Assembly (NCBI GenBank): GCA_040389965.1
Contig: JAZJZF010000021.1
Span: forward strand, 92,096 to 156,095
Direction of reading: 5' to 3'
DNA from: UBA4416 sp040389965
GTDB lineage: Bacteria > Bacteroidota > Bacteroidia > B-17B0 > Aurantibacillaceae
Length of the DNA stretch: 64,000 bases
Notes under the pieces: generated by a model
What the model was told of the DNA's origin: nothing
What the model saw: the letters and a program-made list of their open reading frames with translations, nothing else
Databases searched by the model: none
Made by a program: the position numbers and the translations under genes
In this document: positions 17,279-24,944 of the stretch, in pieces
How positions within the stretch are numbered: the stretch's first letter is position 1
How the letters are laid out: each line of letters opens with the position of its first letter

Positions 17279-17299
17279 TTATCCTGAAAGGCAGGGTAA
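17279..17299 (+). promoter_or_regulatory. RNA hairpin in the rpsN-rpsH gap
   Basis: An 8-bp stem with one G-U pair (17279-17286 with 17292-17299) closes a 5-base AAAGG loop, 18 bases before the rpsH ATG. No T-run follows. It may act on rpsH translation or mRNA stability; that is inferred from position. Confidence 0.4.
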
Positions 17300-17317
17300 C
17301 ATATAAAAACAAATAAA

Positions 17318-17716
17318 ATGACAGATACAATTTCAGATTACCTGACACGCGTAAGAAATGCGATCAGTGCAAACCACAGAATCGTTGAGATTCCAGCTTC
17401 GAACCTGAAAAAAGAAATCACTAAGATTCTTTTTGATAAAGGTTATATCTTAAACTACAAGTTTGAAGAGAACGAAAAAAAACAAGGGACTATTAAAATA
17501 GCTCTTAAGTACAATCCGGTAACAAAATTATCAGCTATCCGCACTTTAGACAGAGTATCAACTCCTGGTTTACGTAAGTATTCAGGTGCCGTTACTATGC
17601 CAAAAGTATTAAACGGGTTAGGCGTTGCTATTATCTCTACATCTAAAGGTGTTATGACAGATAAAGAAGCTCGCAAACTAAATGTTGGTGGCGAAGTTTT
17701 ATGTTATATTTCATAA
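17318..17716 (+). CDS. rpsH: 30S ribosomal protein S8
   Basis: The 132-residue protein organises the central domain of 16S rRNA and is the translational repressor of the spc operon in E. coli. The TDTISDYLTRVRNAI start, the RVSTPGLRKYSG loop and the C-terminal GVAIISTSKGVMTDKEAR helix region are intact. Spacing to rplF is 20 bases. Confidence 0.98.
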   Translation: MTDTISDYLTRVRNAISANHRIVEIPASNLKKEITKILFDKGYILNYKFEENEKKQGTIKIALKYNPVTKLSAIRTLDRVSTPGLRKYSGAVTMPKVLNGLGVAIISTSKGVMTDKEARKLNVGGEVLCYIS

Positions 17717-17720
17717 TTTA

Positions 17721-17729
17721 GAGGGAGGA
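17721..17729 (+). promoter_or_regulatory. Shine-Dalgarno-like site of rplF
   Basis: GAGGGAGGA lies about eight bases before the ATG at 17737. It is the strongest Shine-Dalgarno-like match among the ribosomal genes here; most neighbours have only A-rich spacers, as is usual in Bacteroidota. Confidence 0.5.
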
Positions 17730-17736
17730 AAAAGAT

Positions 17737-18291
17737 ATGTCACGTATAGGAAAATTACCAATCACAGTTCCCGCAGGCGTTGAAATCAACGTAAAAGGAA
17801 CAACTGTTTCAGTAAAAGGCAAATTAGGCTCTTTATCAGAAACAATTGATGCAGATATTAAAGTAGAAGTTGAAAACGGTGTAATTAACGTTACCCGCCC
17901 AACTGATCAAAAACGCCACAGAGCATTACACGGTTTATACCGCTCTTTAATCGCTAACATGGTTAAAGGTGTTTCTGAAGGATATAAAACAGAACAAGAG
18001 TTAGTAGGTGTAGGTTACCGTGCTTCTAACAAAGGTCAATTATTAGAATTAGCTTTAGGTTTTTCTCACAACGTAGTGTTTGAATTACCGGCTGAAATTA
18101 AAATCACAACTGCTTCTGAAAAAGGTCAAAACCCTAAAATTACTTTAGAAAGTTCTGACAAACAACTTTTAGGAATGGTTGCTGCTAAAATCCGTAGCTT
18201 ACGTAAACCTGAACCGTACAAAGGAAAAGGTATTAAATTTACAGGCGAAATTTTACGTCGTAAAGCGGGCAAATCAGCAAGCAAAAAATAA
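17737..18291 (+). CDS. rplF: 50S ribosomal protein L6
   Basis: L6 (184 residues) has two similar domains and binds near the factor-binding site of the 50S subunit. SRIGKLPITVPAGVEI at the start, the LVGVGYRA segment and the C-terminal PEPYKGKGIKFTGEILRRKAGKSA (recognised in parts) are all typical. It is preceded by the unusual GAGGGAGGA site. The gap to rplR is 42 bases. Confidence 0.98.
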   Translation: MSRIGKLPITVPAGVEINVKGTTVSVKGKLGSLSETIDADIKVEVENGVINVTRPTDQKRHRALHGLYRSLIANMVKGVSEGYKTEQELVGVGYRASNKGQLLELALGFSHNVVFELPAEIKITTASEKGQNPKITLESSDKQLLGMVAAKIRSLRKPEPYKGKGIKFTGEILRRKAGKSASKK

Positions 18292-18333
18292 CATAATTAA
18301 ATTAGTATTAATCATCTTCAAAAAACTGGAAAG

Positions 18334-18690
18334 ATGGCACTCAATAAAAAACAAAGAAGAGAACGCATTAAACTTAAAATACGTAAAACGGTAATTGGTA
18401 CCACATCAACTCCCCGTTTAAGCGTATTTAGAAGTAACACTGGTATTTATGCTCAATTAATTGACGATAAAACCGGAAAAACCCTTGCAGCAGCAGGATC
18501 TGACGATAAAACTATCAAAGGATCAAAAGCTACAAAGTCTGAACAAGCTAAATTAGTAGGAAAGTTAATTGCTGAAAAAGCAGGAACTACCGGAATCAGC
18601 TCAGTAGTATTTGACAGGAACGGGTATTTATACCATGGCCGTATCAAATCATTGGCAGAAGGCGCTCGTGAAGCAGGTTTAAAATTTTAA
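18334..18690 (+). CDS. rplR: 50S ribosomal protein L18
   Basis: The 118-residue protein carries 5S rRNA into the 50S subunit with L5. The RRERIKLKIRKTV start, TPRLSVFRSNTGIYAQLIDD strand pair and FDRNGYLYHGRIKSLAEGAREAGLKF end are the family signature (seen as shorter blocks). Overlapping ORFs in the same area are frame shadows. Confidence 0.97.
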   Translation: MALNKKQRRERIKLKIRKTVIGTTSTPRLSVFRSNTGIYAQLIDDKTGKTLAAAGSDDKTIKGSKATKSEQAKLVGKLIAEKAGTTGISSVVFDRNGYLYHGRIKSLAEGAREAGLKF

Positions 18691-18715
18691 TTAGTATAAA
18701 AAGAACATACATAAC

Positions 18716-19234
18716 ATGTCAAAAGAAGTTGTAAAAAAAGTTAAGTCAAGCGACATCGAACTAAAAGATAAGTTAGTTGCGATCCAACGTGTAACAAAAG
18801 TAACAAAAGGTGGTCGTCACTTTAGTTTCGCTGCAATTGTTGTTGTTGGTGACGAAAAAGGTGTTGTAGGATACGGTTTAGGTAAAGCTAACGAGGTTAC
18901 TGACGCTATTACCAAAGGTATTGATGATGCTAAAAAGAATTTAGTAAAAGTATCAGTATTAAAGGGAACTGTTCCACATCCTGAAAACGGAAAATTTGGT
19001 GGATCAAGAGTTTTCTTAAAACCTGCTGCTCATGGTACTGGTGTAATTGCCGGTGGTGCGATGCGTGCTGTTTTAGAAAGCGTTGGTATTACTGATGTAT
19101 TAGCTAAATCAAAAGGATCTTCAAACCCACACAACGTGGTAAAAGCTACTATTGATGCTTTAGCAAAAATGCGTGATCCATTGGCTATTTCAAGACAAAG
19201 AGGTATTTCATTAGACAGAGTATTTAACGGATAA
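18716..19234 (+). CDS. rpsE: 30S ribosomal protein S5
   Basis: The 172-residue protein lies at the mRNA entry channel and affects decoding accuracy. The double-stranded RNA-binding segment has KVTKGGRHFSFAAIVVVGD and GYGLGKANEV; the C-terminal domain has the GTGVIAGGAMRAVLE helix. The conserved loop glycines tied to spectinomycin sensitivity appear intact. rpmD begins 12 bases later. Confidence 0.98.
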   Translation: MSKEVVKKVKSSDIELKDKLVAIQRVTKVTKGGRHFSFAAIVVVGDEKGVVGYGLGKANEVTDAITKGIDDAKKNLVKVSVLKGTVPHPENGKFGGSRVFLKPAAHGTGVIAGGAMRAVLESVGITDVLAKSKGSSNPHNVVKATIDALAKMRDPLAISRQRGISLDRVFNG

Positions 19235-19246
19235 TAATTAAGAGAA

Positions 19247-19426
19247 ATGGAAAAAGTTAAAATCACATTATCTAAAAGTTTCATCAAAAGAAACGTTAGA
19301 ACTCGCGCAACAGTACAGGCTTTAGGCTTAAGAAAAACGCAACAATCCGTAGTAAAAGAAGTTACTCCGCAAATACAAGGAATGATAAATGCAGTTGCGC
19401 ATTTATTGACAGTAGAAAAAATTTAA
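19247..19426 (+). CDS. rpmD: 50S ribosomal protein L30
   Basis: A 59-residue reading frame runs from ATG 19247 to TAA 19424-19426. The family pattern is clear: KVKITLSKSFIKR, then the TRATVQALGLRKTQQSVV core, and a final strand-helix with GMINAVAHLLTVEKI. It fills the normal rpmD position between rpsE (12 bases) and rplO (19 bases). It is short enough to be missed by gene finders with a 60-residue limit. Confidence 0.96.
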   Translation: MEKVKITLSKSFIKRNVRTRATVQALGLRKTQQSVVKEVTPQIQGMINAVAHLLTVEKI

Positions 19427-19445
19427 TTAATAAAGATATTTTAAA

Positions 19446-19892
19446 ATGAAATTAAATTCATTAACACCTGCAGAAGGTTCAGTAAAAAATAATTTTAGAA
19501 GAGGTCGCGGACAAGGTTCTGGTGGTGGCGGTACAGCTACTCAAGGTCACAAAGGTGCTCAATCGCGTTCAGGTAACAAAAAGAAACGTGGTTTTGAAGG
19601 TGGTCAAATGCCTTTACAACGTCGTGTTCCTAAATTCGGTTTCAAAAACATTAACCGTGTTGAACACACAGGTGTAAACTTAGATGCTATCCAACGTATT
19701 GTTGAAGCACAAAACTTAACTGAAATTACTGTTGAAACTTTAATTAAAAGTGGTTTAGCTTCAAAAAATGACCTGGTTAAAATTTTAGGAAGAGGAGAAT
19801 TAAAAGCAAAAGTAAACATTAACGTTCACGCTTTTACAGCAACAGCTAAAGCAGCTATTGAAGCAAAAGGTGGAGTAGCAACAGCAATTTAA
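19446..19892 (+). CDS. rplO: 50S ribosomal protein L15
   Basis: L15 (148 residues) is a late-assembly 50S protein with a long Gly/Arg-rich N-terminal arm. RRGRGQGSGGGGTATQGHKG and the GGQMPLQRRVPKFGF block are characteristic, followed by a globular C-terminal domain with KILGRGELKAKVNI. The 89-base gap after it contains a long RNA stem just before secY. Confidence 0.98.
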   Translation: MKLNSLTPAEGSVKNNFRRGRGQGSGGGGTATQGHKGAQSRSGNKKKRGFEGGQMPLQRRVPKFGFKNINRVEHTGVNLDAIQRIVEAQNLTEITVETLIKSGLASKNDLVKILGRGELKAKVNINVHAFTATAKAAIEAKGGVATAI

Positions 19893-19897
19893 TTAGC

Positions 19898-19956
19898 TAT
19901 ATGTACCAGCTATGTTTTTAACAAGCATATGCCCTACTCTAACATAGCTACATATA
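19898..19956 (+). promoter_or_regulatory. Long RNA stem-loop directly upstream of secY
   Basis: Two perfect 8-bp helices (19898-19905 with 19949-19956, and 19909-19916 with 19941-19948) stack with a 3-base bulge on one side and a 24-base loop. It ends 25 bases before the secY ATG and lacks a T-run. It may be a control point between ribosomal and translocon genes, either as processing site, partial attenuator or translational switch. Confidence 0.6.
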
Positions 19957-19981
19957 ACATTTAAAAAAGAAATAAAACTAT

Positions 19982-21316
19982 ATGAAACGTTTTTTTGAAA
20001 CCCTCCGGAACATCTGGAAGATAGAAGAGCTAAAGCAAAGGATTTTAACAACCCTTGGCCTTATCTTGATCTATCGTTTGGGTTCTTATGTTGTATTGCC
20101 AGGTATTGATACCGAAGTATTGGCAAGAGCAAATGAAAACTCCAATGATGGAGGGATTATTGCTTTAATCAATGCTTTTGCCGGTGGTGCATTCTCAAGA
20201 GCTTCTATTTTTGGACTGGGTATTATGCCTTATATTACGGCTTCCATTATTATCCAGTTATTGGGTATGGCAGTTCCGTATTTCCAAAAGATGCAGAAAG
20301 AAGGAGAAAGCGGACGTAAAAAAATTAATCAATACACTCGTTTCTTAACAGTTGCAGTTACTGCTGTTCAGGCTCCGGGTTATTTAGCGGCTCAGGTTTA
20401 CTCTAAACCGGGTGTTGTAGCTATCGACCACGCATGGTTTGGTATTCAGGCCACTATTATATTAGTAGCAGGTACCATGTTTATCATGTGGCTAGGAGAA
20501 AGAATAACAGACAAAGGTATTGGTAATGGTATTTCCATCTTAATTATGATTGGTATCATCTCCCGCTTACCTTTCGCTATCACTTCTGAGTTCGGTGCTC
20601 GTTTACAAAGCGCCGGTGGTGGTTTAATTGTATTCTTATTAGAAATTGTAGCTATTTTACTGATCATTATAAGCTGTATCTTACTGGTTCAGGGTACCCG
20701 AAGAGTTCCTGTGCAGTATGCTAAAAAGATTGTTGGTAATAAACAATATGGTGGTGTTCGTCAGTACTTACCTTTAAAAGTAAACTCTGCAGGTGTAATG
20801 CCAATCATCTTTGCTCAGGCAATAATGTTCATTCCTAATGCTATTGCTAACTTTAATGGTGGTTCAGGCGGTATCTTTGCAGAAAGATACGGATTTTGGT
20901 ACAACTTTATTTTCGCAGTATTAATCATTGCTTTTACGTACTTTTATACAGCAATTATGATCAACCCTAACCAGTTGGCAGATGATATGAAACGTAACGG
21001 AGGCTTTGTACCGGGTGTGAAACCGGGAAAAACAACTGCTGAGTTTATTGATCAGGTTATGTCGCGTATTACCCTACCGGGAGCTATTTTCCTGGCATTT
21101 ATTGCGGTAATGCCTTCATTTGCTAATAAATTGGGAATTAACAGTTCATTTGCTGATTTCTTTGGAGGAACGTCATTATTAATCCTTGTAGGTGTTGTAT
21201 TGGATACTTTACAACAAATTGAGACATATTTACTGAACCGCCACTATGATGGATTGATGCAGAACGGCAGAATAAAAGGCCGTACAAGCAATCAAATGAC
21301 CATGCAACAGGCTTAA
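19982..21316 (+). CDS. secY: Protein translocase subunit SecY
   Basis: The 444-residue inner-membrane channel moves unfolded proteins with SecE and SecG. The start (a FFETLRNIWKIEELKQRI amphipathic helix, then YRLGSYVVLPGID) is typical. Ten hydrophobic segments are present, together with the plug region and the cytoplasmic C5 loop (the GFVPGVKPGKTT segment). The C-terminus is short. It is followed by infA after 8 bases; no map or adk gene lies between them. Confidence 0.98.
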   Translation: MKRFFETLRNIWKIEELKQRILTTLGLILIYRLGSYVVLPGIDTEVLARANENSNDGGIIALINAFAGGAFSRASIFGLGIMPYITASIIIQLLGMAVPYFQKMQKEGESGRKKINQYTRFLTVAVTAVQAPGYLAAQVYSKPGVVAIDHAWFGIQATIILVAGTMFIMWLGERITDKGIGNGISILIMIGIISRLPFAITSEFGARLQSAGGGLIVFLLEIVAILLIIISCILLVQGTRRVPVQYAKKIVGNKQYGGVRQYLPLKVNSAGVMPIIFAQAIMFIPNAIANFNGGSGGIFAERYGFWYNFIFAVLIIAFTYFYTAIMINPNQLADDMKRNGGFVPGVKPGKTTAEFIDQVMSRITLPGAIFLAFIAVMPSFANKLGINSSFADFFGGTSLLILVGVVLDTLQQIETYLLNRHYDGLMQNGRIKGRTSNQMTMQQA

Positions 21317-21324
21317 ATAAACGA

Positions 21325-21543
21325 ATGGCGAAACAAGCAAATATAGAACTAGACGGTACAATTGTAGAATCTCTCAGCAACGCAATGTTTAGAGTTGAAT
21401 TAGAGAACGGACACATCGTTATTGCACATATTTCCGGAAAAATGAGGATGCATTACATTAAAATCCTTACCGGTGATAAAGTAAAACTGGAAATGAGCCC
21501 CTACGATCTAACAAAAGGTAGAATAACATACAGATACAAATAA
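21325..21543 (+). CDS. infA: Translation initiation factor IF-1
   Basis: The 72-residue OB-fold protein occupies the ribosomal A site during initiation. The whole family pattern is visible: IELDGTIVESLSNAMFRVEL, GHIVIAHISGKMRMHYIKI and DKVKLEMSPYDLTKGRITYR (each in shorter blocks). It is located between secY and rpmJ, and its length is exactly that of the family. Confidence 0.98.
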   Translation: MAKQANIELDGTIVESLSNAMFRVELENGHIVIAHISGKMRMHYIKILTGDKVKLEMSPYDLTKGRITYRYK

Positions 21544-21570
21544 CAATAAGAATTTTAACAATTAAAAGAA

Positions 21571-21687
21571 ATGAAAGTTAGAGCATCCATAAAAAAGAGA
21601 AGCGTTGATTGCAAAATCGTTCGCCGTAAAGGAAAGTTGTATATAATCAACAAAAAAAACCCAAAGTTTAAACAAAGACAAAAATAA
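21571..21687 (+). CDS. rpmJ: 50S ribosomal protein L36, zinc-free form
   Basis: A 38-residue frame starts at ATG 21571 with MKVRASIKKRSVDCKIVRR and ends FKQRQK. Classic L36 carries three Cys and one His as zinc ligands. Here only the second position (Cys14) survives, and the others are Ser/Asn/Phe-type residues. It is therefore a zinc-independent version. It lies 27 bases after infA and 41 before rpsM, the normal place. Confidence 0.96.
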   Translation: MKVRASIKKRSVDCKIVRRKGKLYIINKKNPKFKQRQK

Positions 21688-21728
21688 TTTCGTATTTTCG
21701 CGAACTTTTAAAACCAAGTATATAAATA

Positions 21729-22106
21729 ATGGCACGTATTGCAGGTATAGATTTACCAAAAAATAAAAGAGGAGAGATAGGATTAACCTACATTTTTGGT
21801 ATTGGACGTAGCAGAGCTCAACGTATTTTAACAGAAGCTGGCATTGACTTTAATAAAAAAGTAAATGAGTGGAATGATGATGAGCAAAATGCTATCCGTA
21901 AAATTGTTAATGACAATTTTAAAGTAGAAGGTGGACTTCGTTCAGAAGTTGCTTTAAATATCAAACGTTTAACCGATATCGGATCTTACAGAGGCATACG
22001 TCACCGTAATGGTTTGCCTGTTCGTGGACAACGTACAAAAACGAACTCGCGTACTCGTAAGGGTAAACGTAAAACAGTTGCAAACAAGAAAAAAGTTACC
22101 AAGTAA
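21729..22106 (+). CDS. rpsM: 30S ribosomal protein S13
   Basis: The 125-residue head protein bridges to the 50S subunit through L5. ARIAGIDLPKNKRGEI, the helix-two-turn-helix segment and the C-terminal RGIRHRNGLPVRGQRTKTNSRTRKG tail (in blocks) are standard. It opens the alpha-operon portion, S13-S11-S4-alpha-L17. Confidence 0.98.
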   Translation: MARIAGIDLPKNKRGEIGLTYIFGIGRSRAQRILTEAGIDFNKKVNEWNDDEQNAIRKIVNDNFKVEGGLRSEVALNIKRLTDIGSYRGIRHRNGLPVRGQRTKTNSRTRKGKRKTVANKKKVTK

Positions 22107-22131
22107 TAAATAATATAAGCATTTCATAAAA

Positions 22132-22542
22132 ATGGCTAAACAACAATCATCAGTAGCAGCTGCAAAAGCTAATGCTAAGAAAAGAGTAGTAAAGGTAGAA
22201 GCAGTTGGAGAAGCTCACTTGAACGCTACTTTCAATAACATCATCATCTCTTTAACTAATAGTGCAGGACAGGTAATTTCTTGGTCAAGTGCTGGTAAAA
22301 TGGGATTCCGCGGTTCTAAAAAGAACACGCCTTATGCAGCTCAATTAGCTGCAGCAGATTGCTCTAAAGTAGCTGCTGACTTAGGTTTACGTAAAGTTAA
22401 AGTTTACGTAAAAGGTCCTGGTGCAGGAAGAGAATCAGCTATCAGAACGATTGCTACTTCAGGAATTGAAGTAACGGAGATAGTAGATATCACTCCTATG
22501 CCACACAATGGTTGTCGTCCTCCAAAACGTCGTCGTTGCTAA
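22132..22542 (+). CDS. rpsK: 30S ribosomal protein S11
   Basis: The 136-residue protein lies on the 30S platform near the mRNA exit. The core has GEAHLNATFNNIIISLT, the GFRGSKKNTPYAAQ loop and the C-terminal MPHNGCRPPKRRRC end. An Ala/Lys-rich stretch of about 20 residues precedes the core. A 67-base gap to rpsD has only a weak 5-bp hairpin. Confidence 0.98.
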   Translation: MAKQQSSVAAAKANAKKRVVKVEAVGEAHLNATFNNIIISLTNSAGQVISWSSAGKMGFRGSKKNTPYAAQLAAADCSKVAADLGLRKVKVYVKGPGAGRESAIRTIATSGIEVTEIVDITPMPHNGCRPPKRRRC

Positions 22543-22609
22543 TTCCTGATGTGTATCAGCATAAAGCAATAAATAAAGTATAGTAAATAACAGAAATTAA
22601 TAAAATAAA

Positions 22610-23215
22610 ATGGCAAGATATACAGGTCCTAAATCCAAAATTGCAAGAAAATTCAGAGAGCCAATTTTTGGTCCGGATAAAGCATTAGAAAAGAAAAATT
22701 ACCCTCCTGGACAACATGGAAATACTAAGAAAAAAGGTAAAAAATCTGAGTATGCTATCCAGTTAATGGAGAAACAAAAAGCAAAATATACATACGGTAT
22801 TTTAGAAAAACAATTTGCCAGAACTTTTGACAGAGCTGCTCGTGCGCATGGTATTACAGGTGAAGTATTATTACAATTAATCGAGTCACGTTTAGATAAC
22901 GTTGTTTACCGTTTAGGAATTGCTCCTTCTCGTAGAGCTGCACGTCAGTTAGTTTCACACACACACATTACCGTTAATGGTAACGTTGTAAACATTCCTT
23001 CTTATACATTAAAAGCAGGAGATGTTATTGGTGTACGTGCAAAATCACAAGCTTTAGAGGCTATCACTGATTCTTTATCAGGTTCCGTTAACAAATACTC
23101 ATGGTTAGATTTTGATAAATCTACTTTCACAGGAAAATTCATTTCTGTACCTGAGCGTTCTCAGATTCCTGAAAACATTAAAGAACAGCTGATCGTAGAG
23201 TTGTACTCTAAATAA
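22610..23215 (+). CDS. rpsD: 30S ribosomal protein S4, zinc-free form
   Basis: The 201-residue protein nucleates the 30S body and joins the mRNA entry helicase site. The N-terminal region (ARYTGPKSKIARKFREP, then YPPGQHG) has no cysteines, so it is the zinc-free form. The S4 RNA-binding domain follows (ESRLDNVVYRLGIAPSRRAARQLV, HITVNG). In E. coli S4 represses the alpha operon; no pseudoknot leader was identified here. Confidence 0.98.
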   Translation: MARYTGPKSKIARKFREPIFGPDKALEKKNYPPGQHGNTKKKGKKSEYAIQLMEKQKAKYTYGILEKQFARTFDRAARAHGITGEVLLQLIESRLDNVVYRLGIAPSRRAARQLVSHTHITVNGNVVNIPSYTLKAGDVIGVRAKSQALEAITDSLSGSVNKYSWLDFDKSTFTGKFISVPERSQIPENIKEQLIVELYSK

Positions 23216-23254
23216 TAGTTTAGCAAATTAGTTTTTAACCTATAAATTAATAAA

Positions 23255-24247
23255 ATGGCAATATTAAATTTCGTAAAACCAGATAAGGTTGTTATGATTA
23301 ACTCTACCGAAACTGAAGGGCAATTTGAATTCCGTCCCTTAGAACCAGGATTTGGTATCACTATAGGTAACTCATTACGTCGTATTTTATTATCTTCATT
23401 AGAAGGACACGCTATTACAAGTGTACGAATTGAAGGTGTTGATCACGAATTCTCAACCATTAAAGGTGTTGTAGAAGACGTTACTGAAATAATTTTAAAT
23501 TTAAAACAAGTTCGTTTTAAAAAACAATTAGATAACCATGATGTAGAAAAAATCGTAATCCATTTTTCCGGAAACGAAAAATTTACTGCCGGTGAAATTG
23601 GAAAATTTGCAAATGGTTTTCAGATTTTAAATCCTGATTTGGTTATTTTTAACTGCGAAAGCAATGTAAAATTAAAAATCGAATTAACGATTGATAAAGG
23701 ACGCGGATACGTTCCTGCAGAAGAAAACAAAACTAATTCTGCACCTCAGGGAACTATTTTCATTGACTCTATTTATACGCCAATTAAAAACGTAAAATAT
23801 ACCATTGAAAACTACCGTGTAGAACAAAAAACAGATTACGAAAAATTAATTTTAGATATCGTTTCTGATGGGTCTATCCACCCGAAAGAAGCTTTAAAAG
23901 AGGCTGCTAAAATTTTAATTTACCATTTCATGTTGTTCTCTGATGAGAAAATTACATTGGATTCTGAAGAGAAAAAATCTGAAGAAGAATTTGACGAAAC
24001 ATCATTACACATGCGCCAGTTACTAAAAACTAAACTGGTTGATATGGATCTTTCTGTTCGTGCTTTAAATTGCTTAAAAGCAGCAGACGTTGAAACATTA
24101 GGAGAACTGGTTTCTTTCAATAAAAATGACCTTTTAAAATTCCGTAATTTTGGTAAAAAATCTTTAACTGAGCTCGAAGATTTAGTATCAACCAAAGGTC
24201 TTCAGTTTGGAATGAACGTAGTAAAATATAAATTAGATAAAGATTAA
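23255..24247 (+). CDS. rpoA: RNA polymerase alpha subunit
   Basis: The 330-residue subunit assembles beta and beta-prime and contacts activators and UP elements. The N-terminal dimerisation domain (residues about 15-235) shows GFGITIGNSLRRILLSSL and EGHAITSVRIEGVDHEF. An acidic linker with SEEKKSEEEFDE precedes the C-terminal DNA-binding domain (LSVRALNCLKAADVETLGEL, FGKKSLTELEDLV). Length is normal. A 98-base gap with an imperfect inverted repeat separates it from rplQ. Confidence 0.99.
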   Translation: MAILNFVKPDKVVMINSTETEGQFEFRPLEPGFGITIGNSLRRILLSSLEGHAITSVRIEGVDHEFSTIKGVVEDVTEIILNLKQVRFKKQLDNHDVEKIVIHFSGNEKFTAGEIGKFANGFQILNPDLVIFNCESNVKLKIELTIDKGRGYVPAEENKTNSAPQGTIFIDSIYTPIKNVKYTIENYRVEQKTDYEKLILDIVSDGSIHPKEALKEAAKILIYHFMLFSDEKITLDSEEKKSEEEFDETSLHMRQLLKTKLVDMDLSVRALNCLKAADVETLGELVSFNKNDLLKFRNFGKKSLTELEDLVSTKGLQFGMNVVKYKLDKD

Positions 24248-24265
24248 ATGTAGTTTAAAAGTTAA

Positions 24266-24330
24266 GAAGGTTGGAAAGTTAAAAGATTAAACACCAAAAC
24301 TTTCAAAACCTTTCAACTTTCAGAACCTTC
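24266..24330 (+). repeat. Imperfect inverted repeat in the rpoA-rplQ gap
   Basis: A 20-base arm (24266-24285, GAAGGTTGGAAAGTT core) faces a 22-base near-complement (24309-24330) with a loop of about 23 bases. The right side is itself made of repeated CTTTCAA units. It is not followed by a T-run. Confidence 0.5.
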
Positions 24331-24345
24331 AAAACAAAAAAGAAA

Positions 24346-24825
24346 ATGAGACACGGAGATAAAATAAATAATTTAGGTAGAACACACTCTCACCGTAAAG
24401 CATTAATGAGTAACATGGCTTGTTCATTAATCGAACACAAACGTATTTTCACGACTTTGGCTAAAGCTAAAGCATTAAGAACTTATGTTGAACCAATCAT
24501 TAACAGAAGTAAAGATGATTCTACTCATAGCCGTAGAACAGTTTTCTCTTACCTAAAAAGCAAAGAGATTGTAACAATGTTGTTTAAAGATGTTGCTGTA
24601 AAAGTGGCTGAAAGAAACGGTGGTTACACTCGTATCATCAAAACAGGAAACCGTTTAGGTGATGCTGCTGAAATGGCGTTAATTGAATTAGTTGATTTCA
24701 ACGAAATTTATTCTAACGGTAAAGCTACTACAACTGAAAAAGCTAAAACGACTCGTCGTAGCCGTGCTAAAAAAACAACTACTAAAGCTGAAGGTACTGA
24801 AACCAAAGCTGAAGAAGGAGAATAA
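24346..24825 (+). CDS. rplQ: 50S ribosomal protein L17
   Basis: The core of about 115 residues (MRHGDKINNLGRTHSHRKAL, then FTTLAKAKALRTYVEPII) is typical of this tunnel-exit-side protein. The C-terminus carries an extra 40-residue low-complexity tail rich in Thr, Lys, Ala and Glu, giving 159 residues in total. It is the last gene of the ribosomal operon and ends 17 bases before a strong terminator. Confidence 0.97.
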   Translation: MRHGDKINNLGRTHSHRKALMSNMACSLIEHKRIFTTLAKAKALRTYVEPIINRSKDDSTHSRRTVFSYLKSKEIVTMLFKDVAVKVAERNGGYTRIIKTGNRLGDAAEMALIELVDFNEIYSNGKATTTEKAKTTRRSRAKKTTTKAEGTETKAEEGE

Positions 24826-24841
24826 TTAATACATTCATTTT

Positions 24842-24878
24842 AAAAGCTCATTCGCTAACCCGAATGAGCTTTTTTTTT
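24842..24878 (+). terminator. Rho-independent terminator ending the ribosomal operon
   Basis: A perfect 13-bp stem (24842-24854 with 24861-24873) with a 6-base loop runs into nine T. It closes the long transcript that starts before rpsL. Confidence 0.92.
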
Positions 24879-24897
24879 GCCCCCTGCTCTACTATCG

Positions 24898-24928
24898 TTT
24901 GCAGATATTATTCAAAATTGTATATTTG
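24898..24928 (+). promoter_or_regulatory. Bacteroidota-type promoter of the lipoprotein gene
   Basis: TTTG (24898-24901) and TATATTTG (24921-24928) are 19 bases apart, the same spacing as at the str operon. Transcription would begin about 10 bases before the TTG start codon at 24945. Confidence 0.75.
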
Positions 24929-24944
24929 ATTAAAATAATACCCT

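Noticed and set aside
21693..21700. TATTTTCG as an internal promoter for the rpsM section
   Set aside because: One mismatch to TAnnTTTG and no TTTG at the right distance upstream.
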